The position numbers and the translations under genes were made by a program. This document shows, piece by piece, positions 1 to 11,550 of a stretch of 64,000 nt of DNA. Source of the DNA: Xiphydria camelus (taxonomy: Eukaryota > Arthropoda > Insecta > Hymenoptera > Xiphydriidae); NCBI GenBank assembly GCA_963678675.1, contig OY783192.1:16517005-16581004 (forward strand). The letters run 5' to 3'. Below the pieces are notes generated by a model that saw only the letters and a program-made list of their open reading frames with translations, did no database searches and was not told the origin of the DNA. Within the stretch, counting starts at the first letter, position 1, and each line of letters starts with the position of its first letter.

Positions 1-878
1 GGATTCCAGACGTCAATTGTCGTAATATTAACGTCACAGGGACGTCATATTTACGACGTACCTTGGACGTCAAAATTCAACGTCTTTTTGACGGAACTTT
101 TCCGTCATTTTTAATGACGAACGAGACTTAGAAAAATTTCGATCTCCTGCATATAGGTATAGCGACTTGAAAATTTATTTGTGAATAAATGGACAAAAAT
201 TGTAATTTGTTGTATTAAATCAATAAATTATTTCATTTCGAGTCTCCAGAGTATGTTGAGCAAGTTATAAACTATACTGTTTATTAAAAAGCACAGATTA
301 TTAAAGTAAATGAAAGACAATCAATTAATGTAGGATGAATAAATATTCATATAATTATTTATTTATTTATTTATATTTATTTATTATTTATATCTTATAT
401 ATTTATCAAAAGACAATCATAAATTTAAACAAATATTGAGAAAAGAATAATACAATTATAAAATCTTATTTATTCAAGCTCTTTCTTATTGACGGGAAAA
501 GCCATATACATTTATTCATCACAAACTTCATATGAACACCAATAGTAATAATATTCTTAACCACAAGAGCGTGCAGCAGATGAGGACTCGAGGACACCGA
601 CCGATCAATGAAGTTAAACAGCGAAAAGTGCGGACACTCTGGTTGGATGGGTGACCGCTCACGATGAAGATATACGTCAGACCTAACCTTTTAGAACCGT
701 TATTTTTTACGTCATCACAACGTCCGGTAGAACGTCATTATGACGTGATTTTTCTGACGTCGTGTGGATGTGCAATTAAGCCGTCTTTCCGACGTTAAAA
801 TGACGTCAGATTTTTCGTCATCTGACGTCAGAACTGACCTTCAAAAAACGTCATTTCGACGTTGATGAGCTACCTGGG
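1..878 (-). mobile_element. GACGTC-rich DNA element, copy 1 (cut by window start)
   Basis: This is the reverse complement of the copy at 1104-2299, at high identity. It ends at 878 with the same terminus (GAGCTACCTGGG). Both ends of the element are packed with TGACGT/GACGTC motifs. No coding ORF is visible; the interior is AT-rich with TTTA repeats. The left end lies outside the window. At about 664-671 it shows the uninterrupted site into which the MITE at 1310 inserted in copy 2. Confidence 0.75.
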
Positions 879-1309
879 ACTTCCTGTCTTAGCAGGGCAA
901 AATATTATTTGTAAGAAAAGTTGGAAACATCGTGGCATTTTTTTTGCTCTTACATTTCGTTATGGGAATTTTTGGCTGCCGAAGATTTTGTTCATGATTT
1001 TGGATGATAATAATTGTCGAAGAAACATTTGAAACACTGAATGAAACAATGAAAAGTGTAAATGTGCGTGTGGCAAAGTCCCATTTGTCAAAATAAATGC
1101 TTACCCAGGTAGCACACTAACGTCGAAATGACGTTTTTTGAAGGTCAGTTCTGACGTCAGATTACGAAAAATATGACGTCATTTTAACGTCGCAAAGACG
1201 GCTTAATTGCACATCCACACGACGTCAGACAAATCACGTAATAATGACGTTCTACCGTACGTTGTGATGACGAAAAAAATGACGGTTCTAAAAGGTTAGG
1301 TCTGACGTA

Positions 1310-1522
1310 CACCCGGCGTCTCGGATTATGTCGCTGGTGACTTTTTTTTAATGTTATTTTTAAACGTACTAACCAACGAACAATTAATTCTCATGCCCTC
1401 ATTAGCTACCGTAGTGTCTACTCTCATTAATAAAAGCATGAGAATTGATTAATCATTGGTTAGTACGTTTAAAAGTAACATTTAAAAAAAGTCACCAGCG
1501 ACAGAATCCGAGACGCCGTGTG
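1310..1522. mobile_element. CACCCG-family MITE (213 bp)
   Basis: Near-palindromic element with ends CACCCGGCGTCTCGG and its complement. It is flanked by TA, and copy 1 of the host repeat gives the empty site with a single TA. Relatives lie at 34077-34290 and 46861-48957. It is non-coding. Confidence 0.85.
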
Positions 1523-1798
1523 TATATCTTTTCATCGTGAGCGGTCACCCATCCAGCTAGTGTCCGCACTTTTCGCTGCTTAACTTCGTTGATCGGTCGG
1601 TGTCCTCGCGAGTCCTCATCTGCTGCACGCTCCTGTGGTTAAGAATATTATTACTATGTATTAGTGTTCATATGAAGTTTGATGAATAAATGTATATTAC
1701 TCTTCAATAAGAAAGAGCTTGAAAAAATAAGATTTTATAATTGTATATTCTTTTCTCAACATTTTTCTAAATTTATGATTGTATCTTTTGATAAATAT

Positions 1799-1850
1799 TC
1801 TTGCATAGACGCAAATTGATACTAATATCAATTTGCGTCTATGCAAGAAA
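1799..1850. repeat. Perfect short hairpin, about 25-bp arms
   Basis: The segment around TTGCATAGACGCAAATTGAT is followed after a few bases by its exact complement. The paralogous copy at 1-878 lacks it, so it was added after the two copies diverged. It has no recognisable element termini. Confidence 0.7.
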
Positions 1851-2601
1851 TAAATAATAAATAAATATAAATAAATAAATAAATAAATAATTATATGAAT
1901 GTTTATTCATCCTACATTAATTGATTGTCTTTCATTTACTTTAATAATCTGTGCTTTTTAATAAACAGTATAGTTTATAACTTGCTCAACATACTCTGGA
2001 GACTAAATGAAATAATTTATTGATTTAATAATTGAACAAATTACAATTTTTGTCCATTTATTCAGAAATAAATTTTCAAGTCCCTATATATGCAGGAGAC
2101 GGAAATTTTTCTAAGTTTTGTTCGTCATTAAAAATGACGGGAAAGTTCCGTCAAAAAGACGTTGAATTTTGACGTCCAAGGTACGTCGTAAATATGACGT
2201 CCCTGCGACGTTAATATTACGACAACTGACGTCTGAAACCCTATACTGACCAAAAAATGACGTCTGACACGTTATTCTAACGTCAGTGTGCTACCTGGGT
2301 ATGGTGTCAAAATACGGTGTGCTTCAAATGTTTTTTCGACAACTATCATCCAAAATTATGAACAAAATCTTCGGCAGCCAAAAATTCCTATGACGAAATG
2401 TAAGAGTAAAAAAATGCAACGATGTTTCCAACTGTTCTTACAAATAATATTGGTTCACCTCAATAAGGAAGAAAATAATGTAAAACTATGAAAAACATTG
2501 AAACTATTATTTTATTCGGTAATGTAAACCACTTTCTATAACAAGAAGTGGTTGCAATTAAATGAAAAAAAAGAGTTAATAAAGAAAAACGAAAAAAAAA
2601 C

Positions 2602-2675
2602 AACAAGATTTGAACCCACGACATCGAGACTCACAGCCTGGCAACTTGACCATTGCGCTATCGAAGCATTGGCGA
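2602..2675 (-). pseudogene. tRNA-like sequence (degenerate)
   Basis: The minus strand shows an A-box-like TAGCGCAATGGT and a B-box-like GGGTTCAAATC with near-standard spacing, then a T-run acting as a pol III terminator at about 2592-2600. The stems pair poorly, so this is a tRNA-derived relic or SINE head and not a working tRNA. The rest of 2462-3006 shows no gene. Confidence 0.5.
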
Positions 2676-3223
2676 TATAATGTACGCCAACCCTTGACAC
2701 TTGGAACGCGCCCGCGACGCGATTTTCAAAAATTTGTTTCTCAAAGCACTGTTCAATGAAATTGAATCAATTTCGTTGATCAACCAAAAGTAGAACCGTT
2801 TACCTAGGAGGTGCTGGAAAGAAGTTAATAGAAATAAGATTATGCATACTGCCTGAGCTACTAGGTTGGCGAGGTATTCATGGTCCCGATGCTACGAAAC
2901 CCCTGCAACGGAACAGGTACTCCGGAAGGCCGAGAGCAACCCTCAGCCTCACTAACACTCGCAGCAACTGCAGCAGCGCGCGCACACAAACGTCAGGGCG
3001 ACGTGAGTGAGAACCAGCCCTGTGCAACTGCATATAATTCCCTTACATAAGTTACGGCCGCTTGCTGTCGCCTATCCGCATGGTGTCGCCGTTGTCGTCT
3101 GTCCTGTTTACGTTAGTAATCTTAACCTTAAATGTATATCGTGAGTTGACCATAAATTCAATGAATTGAAAAAAGTGTCAAAAGGGTGGATGTAATTATA
3201 AAAAAAATTAGTGAAAATAAGAA

Positions 3224-5936
3224 ATGCCTAGATGTAAAGTGATTGGTTACACAGTCGGGTACGCTTCAAATCCAGAGAAAGGACCTTTTTTTACTGCTCC
3301 GAAAGACATCGACACTCTCCAGGCATGGCGAGAAGCTACAAAATTGGCTCAACTGAAATCAGGAGATCCTATCTGTCATCATCATTTCTTACCCAATGAA
3401 AAATTAACTCATAAAGTTATAACCAAGCCAGATGGAAACATTGTAATGAAAATACCGTATAAGTGTACACGGTTACAGAAAAGCTCTATAGCGTCGCAAT
3501 TCCCTTGGACATTATCAGAAATTCCTCAGTCGAAGTCAGTCGAAGATGTCAATTCCAAGGCATTGTCAGGGCAAAATGAGGAGAATATATTACCAATTGA
3601 TTTTCAGCAACAAGAAGGAGGATGTTTCGAACAGTTCGTACTGGAAGATCTTGCGAATGGAATAAACCTTCCACTGGGATGGAAGCATGAAATATTATCC
3701 AACAATAGTGAAAAGATAATGGTTATACATAAAAGTAGTTTTGTTCATCTGAACCAAAAGTATAAAATTTACAAGATAAAAGAAATAATAGTAGCAGAAA
3801 ATATGCACGTGGAAATTAATATCTTGAAAAAGAGTATTGATGTAGCTTCATTAAATGTTAATGAAATCGTGAAGGATGTTGAAAGTCTTCAAGACATGCT
3901 GAATATGTTGGATGATATTAATATTTGCTGTGGCTCACATAAACAGCAAACGATGCCAACTATCGACTGCACGACAGTAGAGAAGGACGTAGGTGATGCA
4001 TGGAGACATGTACAGTGTCCTCTGATCGTGACAGGGTCAAACATTTGTTTTTACTGTCAAAAAGCAAAAAAAAAACAGTGGCCAAAAGACTTCAGAGATT
4101 ACAAAGAAGTGTGGATATGCCTAAGAGATTGAAGAATCCTCTATCTCCAACCAGACGAAGACAATGGCTCCAAATGAAATCGCAAGTTCGTCATGCATCA
4201 AGACAGAATCAACGTTCAAAACAAACAATTATGAAGATGAAAGATCAGTTGCAAAATTGCCAAGAAAAAATTGGTATTCTCAAGAAAGAAACGTTATTCG
4301 ATCATGTAAATGCTGGCAGTATTCCTAAAAATCAGTTATACGCAGTACAACAAATTGTATCTTCAGCTAAATGCAAGAATGCCACTGGTCGGCGTTACAA
4401 TGATGAGTGGATGGTATTAGCATTGCTATTACACGTACGATCTCCAGGAACTTATAAGTTGCCGCGTGAGAATTCGATTTTGGTACTTCCCTCAGTTCGA
4501 ACGATACGAAGGTATAATTTTTATTTTATATTTAAACGTCATGTGAGAAGAAATATTTTCGTAGAGAATTATAACTTTTCATTTCATTTTTTAGCCATTT
4601 GTCTGCGATTAATACAGTTTGTGGATTCGATCCAAAATTTTTTGAACTTTTAAAGCGTTCTTTTGAGAAAAAAAATGAACAACAGAAGTACGGACTTATT
4701 TTATTAGACGAGATGGGTACTAGGGAAAGTGTAACTGTTGATTCGAAAAACTTAACATACAAAGGACTGCAAGATTTCGGCGAAGATGGCCCTCAGTCAA
4801 CGGATTTTAGTGAAAGAGCTAACCACGGTTTAGTCATTATGTTTCAGCCACTGGCTGATACATATACACAACCAATTGCAGTGTTTGCCTCAAGGGGTCC
4901 TACAAAGGGTGTCTTACTGAACGCTTTAATAACTAAAGCAATTATTTTAATGGAAAATATTGGAGCTCGAATTCATGGCGTAATAACAGATGGAGCTAGA
5001 CCAAATCGGAAATTCTGGTCAGAAGAAAATGTTAGTGGATCATATGAAAATCACAAAAAATTTTTTCGAACATCCTCTCAATCCCGGTAGAAAAATTTTT
5101 GTTTTCTCTGACACTCCACATCTATTAAAATGCATACGGAATAGATTGGAAAAACAAAGAGTACTTCAGGTTTGTTTATTATATTTATTTAAGCATAAAT
5201 AACGTAAAATCAAGTTCCTTATTTTTTATTTTATTATTGCAGGTAAATCCTGAAGAATCTTTCATTCGATGGGACCACATCAAAACTCTTCATGAGAAAG
5301 ATAAAGAATTAGCTACTGGGGGACAAAATTTGATGTGTCCTAAATTAACAAAGCATCACTTTCAGCTGAATAGTTCTTCAAAAATGCGAGTGTCGTTAGC
5401 AGTGCAAGTATGTAAATTAAGAGGAATCTATTTATAGAATAAAAGGATGAGCTACTAATGAGTTTATTATCGTAGGTATTCAGCAATTCTGTGTGCAATG
5501 GATTAAAAACCTTTCAGTATATGCCTGAATTCAAAGACAGTCAAGCAACGGCTACATTCTGTAAATGGTTGAATGACCTTTTTGACGCGTTGAACAGAAG
5601 AGATGAAATGGAAGGGGTTGAACCGGGTAATTTAGATTATCAAGTAGGCGTTTTTTACTTCTTAATAATTTTTGGAAAATATTTTTCGTTTTAACATTTC
5701 TTGACATTCATAAAACTTTTTATTTTTAGAGAATTCAATTGGCGTTAAATAAATTGAACGAGTGAGAAAAAAATGTTAAAGAAGGGAAGATTTCACGCAC
5801 TTTATTTCTGACGCCAGAGACAGCTGCTGGTCTTCGTGTGACGTTAATGTCGACATTAGATATTGTAAAGTACTTGATTGAAGAGTGCTCTTTTCCGTTT
5901 GTTCTTACAGGGCGGATTAGTCAAGATGCTTTAGAG
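3224..5936 (+). pseudogene. P-element transposase, exons 1-5 (decayed)
   Basis: Inferred exons are 3224-4511, 4595-5169, 5243-5407, 5476-5643 and 5730-5936; the introns are short and begin GT and end AG. The N-terminus is a THAP zinc finger (Cys4, then Cys-x2-His near residues 51-54, followed by F-L-P). Next come a coiled-coil-like basic segment, the RNase H-like catalytic core (LLDEMG and ITDGA motifs) and the GTP-binding insertion region. Damage: a frame change at a 10-A run (4066-4075), another at an A6T6 tract (5055-5066), and a TGA at 5763-5765 where this family usually has Trp. The product would cut and paste DNA, but this copy cannot encode it intact. Homopolymer assembly errors could explain the two frameshifts. 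Confidence 0.88.
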
Positions 5937-5975
5937 GTTTGCTTTTCTTTTAGTGTAGTCAAATGGTAGTTTGAC

Positions 5976-8424
5976 CAAAACAAAATTGCGGAAGTTTTTT
6001 TCTCGACGGTTTTATATGTTTTTGGGGCTGCTGAATCCGAATTTATAGTTTGCTGCCTTGTAGGAGGTCGGCTTCATAGCCAAAAACGCAAAAAATCTGA
6101 ATTTTTCAGCACTTTTTTCAGTTTTTTGCTTATATCTCAAAAACTGTACGTTTTTTGAAGATGAGCGTTCTATACAAAATTAAAGTAAATAAAATTTCCT
6201 ACAAAATGCACTGGTCATCTTTGATTTTATAAAAAGCGGTCTCCACGCTAGAGCATAGTGAAAACCAGTGATTTTTTTATATTTTCACAAAAACGTCAAA
6301 AATACCAACTTTCATCCCCTGCAACCCGAGAAATATATGTTAATAAACCCTTATATCACGTATAAGTATATTATATATCATAAAAAAGACGTCTGCAATA
6401 TTTAATTTTCTCATAAAGATTTTTGTAAGAAGAAGCTTCTTTTGAATAAGTTAAATGGCAAGCCATGCTTTATAAAAACATTAAGAAATTATATTTAAAA
6501 CTTATTAGGTACATTAACCTGAAAATAAAGCTAGCTATATACATGAAATCTATACGCATGTATCACGAAATGATGTAAAGATGTACCCAGGATCATCATT
6601 ACTTTGAGTGGGTCTTCCATCTGAAAAAAATGAGGCATTTAGCGGTAGAACATAAGTACTATAGAAGAAAATTGGTATAGTATAAATAAAATATAACTAA
6701 CCTGACGTCATGGCCGTAGTTAATTTGGTCATTTCCGTTTGGTTTTGGGTGGTCCAAACGATGTTTCTTTGGCACTAGAAGGTCCAGGTGAAGGGTCTTG
6801 GGCAATCGAAGGTCCAAACAAAGGGTCAGGAGCTGTGGAAGATCCAGGCTGAATAGTGAATTGTGGCTGTTCTTCCACTGAAAAAAATGATTATATTGAG
6901 AAGTGTAAAACTAGAACAAACTAAGTAAAGATGCATAATGTTGCAAAATATTACATGAATTAATACCTACCTTCTATCTCTTCAGCTGCTTCAGGCAGTG
7001 AGACTGGAAGTGGCTCATCTAGATCGCCTTCGTCTTCTGCATCATAACTATCGTCGATGTTGGAGCACGACCCTTCACATTGCTGACACAGTTTTGTGCA
7101 GAATAGTCCTGCGCGCTTACACCCACACCGACCTTGGCAACCTGTCTTGCATTTGCAAGATATAAGCTGGAGAAGCCTCTCGGGAGCCGGAGGTTTCGGT
7201 GTGGTAATGGGAACCAATCCATTTTTTGTCAATTTCCAACCCCACTTTTCTGGATCCAAGTAGTTACCCATCCACTGCTGCACCTGATGAAAAACCCTGA
7301 AGGCGTGTTGTTGAGCAGCAGCTTCAGTGGGAGGTAAGGACGCTGTGTTTGCTGATGCCTTGTAGGTTGATGTCAAGTATTGCTTGTACCTCAGTTTGTT
7401 GAGTGTTATGGTTGGGGGGGTTGGATTAACGTTATAAAGGGCAACCAGAAATTTTTCATTAGCAGCTGTTATTTCATTTGGATGGGCTGAAGGATTACTG
7501 AAGTTCGTAACATATGATTCCAGATCCGGATTTTTGGTAAGGGTCTTGACAAATTTAATCTTGCCTTGGTTGAATAACGCGGACGTAGAGTCGCAACCAC
7601 TCATTGCATGGAGAAAGAGCATGTGGTTGGCAACACTCTTCTGAACTGCAGTTTCTGCTTGGTAGAGAAGCTGAGGTGATTTGCTTCTTCCTGGTTTGAG
7701 AAAATACACATTGGGGGAAGTTTTGAGACCATGAGAAAACTTGTTTCTCTGCAGAAGCCAGGATCGAGACCATTTTGATCGTATTTTACGATTAAGTTGT
7801 TTATTTCTTTGCTTCTTCCTTGGTAGGCAAATTGCAAAAACTGACCAGAGAAGAACTTCTTCCATGACTGCGACGCGTAAACTGAAAACTGTAAATGTCT
7901 ATGTCCAAAACTGTTGTGTGTGGACGGCAATCAGAAAACTGTACGTTTTAGAACTGCACAGGTTGTAAAAACTGTGTGTGTAGACCCCGCTTTAGGTCGG
8001 CCTGCAAACAATGGCGGTGCTGTCACGTTTTAGAGAGCTCTTTTCCGTGAAATAAAGTTTTTTGTTCATAACTTGTATATTTCTCGATTTGTAAGAGGTG
8101 GGACTGGGTGTTTTTGTAAAAGTACCAAAAAATCGTTTTTTAGCGAGCTCTAGCGTCGTTACCGTTTGTTAGAAAATCAAAAATGACCAGTGCATTTTAT
8201 AGGAAATTTTATTTACTTTAATTTTGTATAGAACACTCATCTTCAAAAAAAGTACCGTTTTTGAGATATAAGCAAAAAACTGAAAAAAGTGCTGAAAAAT
8301 TCAGATTTTTTGCATTTTTGGCTATGAAGCCGACCTCCTACAAGGCAGCAAACTATAAATTCGGATTCAGCAGCCCCAAAAACATATAAAACCGTCGAGA
8401 AAAAAACTTCCGCAATTTTGTTAC
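5976..8424 (-). mobile_element. Long-TIR element carrying a CXC-domain gene
   Basis: Inverted repeats of about 250 bp lie at about 5980-6235 and 8165-8422. They share sequence such as GGTCGGCTTCATAGCCAAAA. They enclose one two-exon gene on the minus strand. Outside them is an imperfect direct repeat (CAAAT, then GG, then AGTTT) that may be a degraded target duplication. The superfamily is not recognised. It sits inside the last intron of the P element, so it arrived after that copy was in place. Confidence 0.7.
6729..7865 (-). CDS. Uncharacterised GCDSTSA/CXC-domain protein of a TIR element
   Basis: Two inferred exons, 6971-7865 and 6729-6877 (GT-AG), give 347 residues. Near residues 86-101 is a motif of the HA-x-SGCDSTSA-x-F-x-x-GK type, known in uncharacterised arthropod and cnidarian repeat-linked proteins. 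Residues 237-269 form a cysteine-rich CXC (tesmin/TSO1-like) module with CKC and CGC, which in that family binds DNA. The C-terminus has repeated GPS/DP segments and a basic KTKRK end, possibly nuclear. The ATG at 7863-7865 is taken as the start, but the family usually extends further N-terminal, so this may be 5'-truncated. A transposition role is inferred only from its position between TIRs. Confidence 0.6.
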
Positions 8425-8659
8425 CAAATCGGCAGTTTTAAACACGCATTTACTAGATTATTTGCCAATGCTGCTCTCATCTTTCAATCTCTCAATGGAT
8501 CTTCAAGGTCCTTTTGAAAGGTGTAATAGGAAATTCTTCTTCTGTAATGACAACTGCTGTTGACACTAATTGCATGTAACAGAATTGCTTTTTACTTTTG
8601 CTTATTCATTTATAATTATAATTAGAGTAGAATGCACTTTGCCTTTTCTTATCTATATA

Positions 8660-8975
8660 CCGTATGTCCGCGATCATTTGAACCATAGGAAAATTGCGAG
8701 TTTTGCATGAGCACCCCTTTGGGTCTCCTCGTCCAATAGAATCACCGGAGAAGCGTGAATGCGCATGCGTAGTCATCCGCGAGTGTGGCGTCGTCAGCAA
8801 GTTCAGATCGATTATTTCGATAACCGATCTGAACTTGCTGACGACGCCACACTCGCGGATGACTACGCATGCGCATTCACGCTTCTCCGGTGATTCTATT
8901 GGACAAGGAGACCCAAAGGGGTGCTCATGCAAAACTCGCAATTTTCCTATGGTTCAAATGATCGCGGACATACGG
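8660..8975. mobile_element. CCGTATGTCC-family palindromic MITE (316 bp)
   Basis: An almost perfect palindrome with arms of about 155 bp, ends CCGTATGTCCGCG and its complement, flanked by TA. ORFs that read alike on both strands here are palindrome artefacts. It is inserted in the 5' end of the Helitron. Confidence 0.85.
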
Positions 8976-9021
8976 TATATAAAAATGAATGTTTGTCTGT
9001 CTGTCTGTCTGTATGTCTCTT

Positions 9022-9900
9022 ATGCCTTCCTAAACCGTTCATCCGATTGCGATGAAATTTTGGGAAATGGTTGGACGCATGCCCGCGATGGTTTCTGAGT
9101 TAGTAAATCTTATACAGGGTGTTCAAAAAATCCCGGTACGGCCGATTATCTCAGCGGGAAAACATTTTAGAGAAAAATGTTTAATACAAAACTTTAAGGA
9201 TTTTTCCTTGGCTATCCAGTGGTCGTATTGGATATGACCTTGACCGTGACCTTTAAGGTAATATCAAATGCCTTCCTAAACCGTTCATCCGATTGCGATG
9301 AAACTTTGGGGAATGGTTGGACTCATGCCCGCGAAGGTTTCTGAGTTAGTAAATCTTATATAGGGTGTTCAAAAAGTACCGGTACTGATGATTATTATGC
9401 CTTCCTAAACCGTTCATCCGATTGCGATGAAACTTTGAGGAATGGTTGGACGCATGCCCGCCAAGGTTTCTGAGTTAGTAAATCGTATACAGGGTGTTCA
9501 AAAAGTAGCGGTACGGATGATTATTATGCCTTCCTAAACCGTTCATCCGATTGCGATGAAACTTTGGGGAATGGTTGGTCACATGCCCGCGAAGGTTTCT
9601 GAGTTAGTAAAGCTTATATAGGGTGTTCAAAAAGTACCGATACTGATGATTATTATGCCTTCCTAAACCGTTCATCCGATTGCGATGAAACTTTGAGGAA
9701 TGGTTGGACGCATGCCCGCGAAGGTTTCTGAGTTAGTAAATCGTATACAGGGTGTTCAAAAAGTAGCGGTACGGATGATTATTATGCCTTCCTAAACCGT
9801 TCATCCGATTGCGATGAAACATTGGAGAATGGTTGGACGCATGCCCGCGAAGGTTTCTGAGTTAGTAAATCTTATACAGGGCGTTTAAAAAGTCCAGGCA
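9022..9900 (+). repeat. Tandem repeat array, about 129-bp unit
   Basis: The segment CTTCCTAAACCGTTCATCCG recurs six times, starting near 9022, 9270, 9399, 9528, 9657 and 9786. Each unit ends in CAGGGTGTTCAAAAAGT. A (TCTG)n run precedes it at about 8996-9014. Such internal arrays are common in insect Helitrons. Confidence 0.85.
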
Positions 9901-10284
9901 CAGCTGATTATCTCAGCGGGAAATCATTTTAGAGAAAAACGTTTAATGTAAAACTTTTCGGATTTTTCCCTGGCTACCCAATGGTCATATTGTATTTGAC
10001 ATTGACAATGACCTTCTAGGTAAAATTGATTTTTTAAAATCCGAACCTCTATTTTATATACCGAAAATGAAAAGAGCGGGAAATTTCACGTTCAAATATG
10101 TCCTTGACCATTATTTCCATGTGACCTTTATAGTCAGCGGAGGTCAAATTGAGGTCAAGTACAGTTCGGCTTCGTACCATGAAAGCTATGGGCCCTATAC
10201 AAATTCTTTTTGATAGTAGGATTTAGGATATTTTAGTGGCTGTACAATGGTAATATTGTATTTGACCTTGACCATGACCTCCAT

Positions 10285-10620
10285 TTGGAATCTCTTACAT
10301 CTGACATAATATTCCAAATCAGTTACACGAAAAATCCCTTAGTGCCAACCAAATTTAATCGAGGTAACAATCATCACTGGCAAATTCAAAGGCGAAGACG
10401 TCCTCATTTACGCATACCTATGATTTCCAACGATTTAACATTCGAATTCAAGCGGCTGCAGTTCCCTTTGCGTCTTGCTTTTGCTATTACCATCAATAAA
10501 GCATAAGGTCAAACGTTGACTATTGCTGGCTTAAATTTGGAAAATTCATATTTTTCACACGACCAATTGTATGTGGCTTGCTCCAGAGACGACCAAAATC
10601 AATCCACAATCTACCCTTGC
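10285..10620 (+). pseudogene. Helitron RepHel helicase, C-terminal fragment
   Basis: The translation shows the end of a Pif1-type helicase: F-E-F-K-R-L-Q-F-P, an A-x-T-I-N-K-A motif, then G-Q-T-L and a Y-V-A-C-S-R motif (helicase motifs V and VI). A TAA at 10504-10506 falls between N-K-A and G-Q-T. No Rep or upstream helicase domain remains, so this copy could only move with help from another element. Confidence 0.85.
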
Positions 10621-10812
10621 GAAGCAGGGACGGGCTGCTAGTTCATTTATAATTATAATTAGAGTAGAATGCACTTTGCTTTTTCTTATTCATTTATAAT
10701 TATAATTTAATACAATCATAATTTCTCAGTACGCCTTTCATTCATTTCTTAATTAATCTATTTTCTCCTTTTAGTTATGCATGTTTTTAGCTCCTTTTTT
10801 CTCTATTTGTAG

Positions 10813-11550
10813 AAATTTTTTGGGAGTGCTAGACAGGCTGGAGGCTGCAACGATCACCCTTCAACTCCAACTTTCTTACAAATTTACAAAATATTATCTA
10901 CATTTACCATTTTGAAACCACCACGAGCAGGCAACTGTTCGATTACTAATGATTACCACGAACCACTTCTTACACTTTCCGATTTAAAATCAATTTATAA
11001 TTTCAACACTTCTGATGCTAAGCAAAAAATTATTGACAAGCTTAAGAATGCAGTTAAAAATGACGACTGGAGTGTTGATAGAATGATTGAGCATGATTAC
11101 TACAGGCCTGAAGTATCGCAATGTATTATATACTGTTTAACTGCTGAGCTTGTGAAGCGTGTGATGAACACAATTAAATGTGTGGCATGTAAAGACGCAC
11201 TTCTTAATCCTTCAGGAGGTCCTACTCTTCCGGAAGCCACTTTAACTCAACAGAACGATCGACTTACTCTGTATCACCCTAACACTCACTTTTACAACTT
11301 TGTTTTATTTTTAGAAAGTCGTTTTCTAATTCATTGTAAATCAAAACATGTATTTGATTTAATATTGAACGATGTGTACGAATCGGATCAGTTGTCGTTT
11401 CCTTGTCAAGAACATGCAGCGGAAACATTAATGCACATCATTCAGTTCTTTACTATTACTCGAATGCAACAATATTGTCGACTGATCAATGCTGAGCAAC
11501 AAAAGTCTAATCAGCAGCAGAAAAAAGCCTCGAAATGGACGAAATCTTAA
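10813..11550 (+). pseudogene. P-element transposase, last exon (C-terminal domain)
   Basis: An open 245-codon exon starts after a TTTGTAG acceptor and is in phase 0 with the exon ending at 5936. The joined intron is therefore 5937-10812. The sequence matches the P-family C-terminus: a phenylalanine-glycine stretch at the exon start, a Leu-Lys-Pro-Pro segment, a Cys-x2-Cys near the middle, and a closing segment with Cys and His. It ends with a lysine/glutamine-rich tail and TAA, followed by AATAAA at about 11582. This part is undamaged. It depends on the broken upstream exons for function. Confidence 0.87.

Larger units (their letters stand above)
1104..2299 (+). mobile_element. GACGTC-rich DNA element, copy 2, complete
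   Basis: Terminal inverted repeats CCCAGGTAGCACACT and its complement lie directly inside a TA duplication (1102-1103 and 2300-2301), which suggests a Tc1/mariner-type non-autonomous element. Subterminal regions of about 150 bp at each end hold many TGACGT motifs in both orientations. There is no transposase ORF. Two later insertions are present: a 213-bp MITE and a 50-bp perfect hairpin, neither of which is in copy 1. Confidence 0.75.
879..2461. repeat. Inverted flank pair around GACGTC element copy 2
   Basis: Sequence at about 890-1030 reappears inverted at about 2310-2461. The shared stretch includes TTGGCTGCCGAAGATTTTG. Copy 2 therefore sits between two arms of an older palindromic repeat. 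No gene is seen in either arm. Confidence 0.65.
8652..10641 (+). mobile_element. Helitron, degenerate, inserted in P-element intron
   Basis: It begins TCTATATA, ends GGGCTGCTAG, lies exactly between A (8651) and T (10642), and has no TSD, all as expected for a Helitron. A small hairpin (CCCT, then AGGG) lies just before CTAG. It holds a tandem array and the end of a RepHel helicase. A MITE sits near its 5' end. The flanking 46-bp direct repeat is a tandem duplication already present in the intron. Confidence 0.85.

Noticed and set aside
8606..9098. Near-identical 110-130-residue ORFs on opposite strands
   Set aside because: They come from reading both arms of a perfect palindromic MITE (8660-8975); no coding signal beyond the mirror symmetry.
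8606..10690. 46-bp direct repeat flanking 8652-10641 as a target duplication
   Set aside because: The insertion has Helitron ends (TC start, CTAG end) and lies between A and T. Helitrons make no TSD, and the repeated block is an older tandem duplication in the intron.
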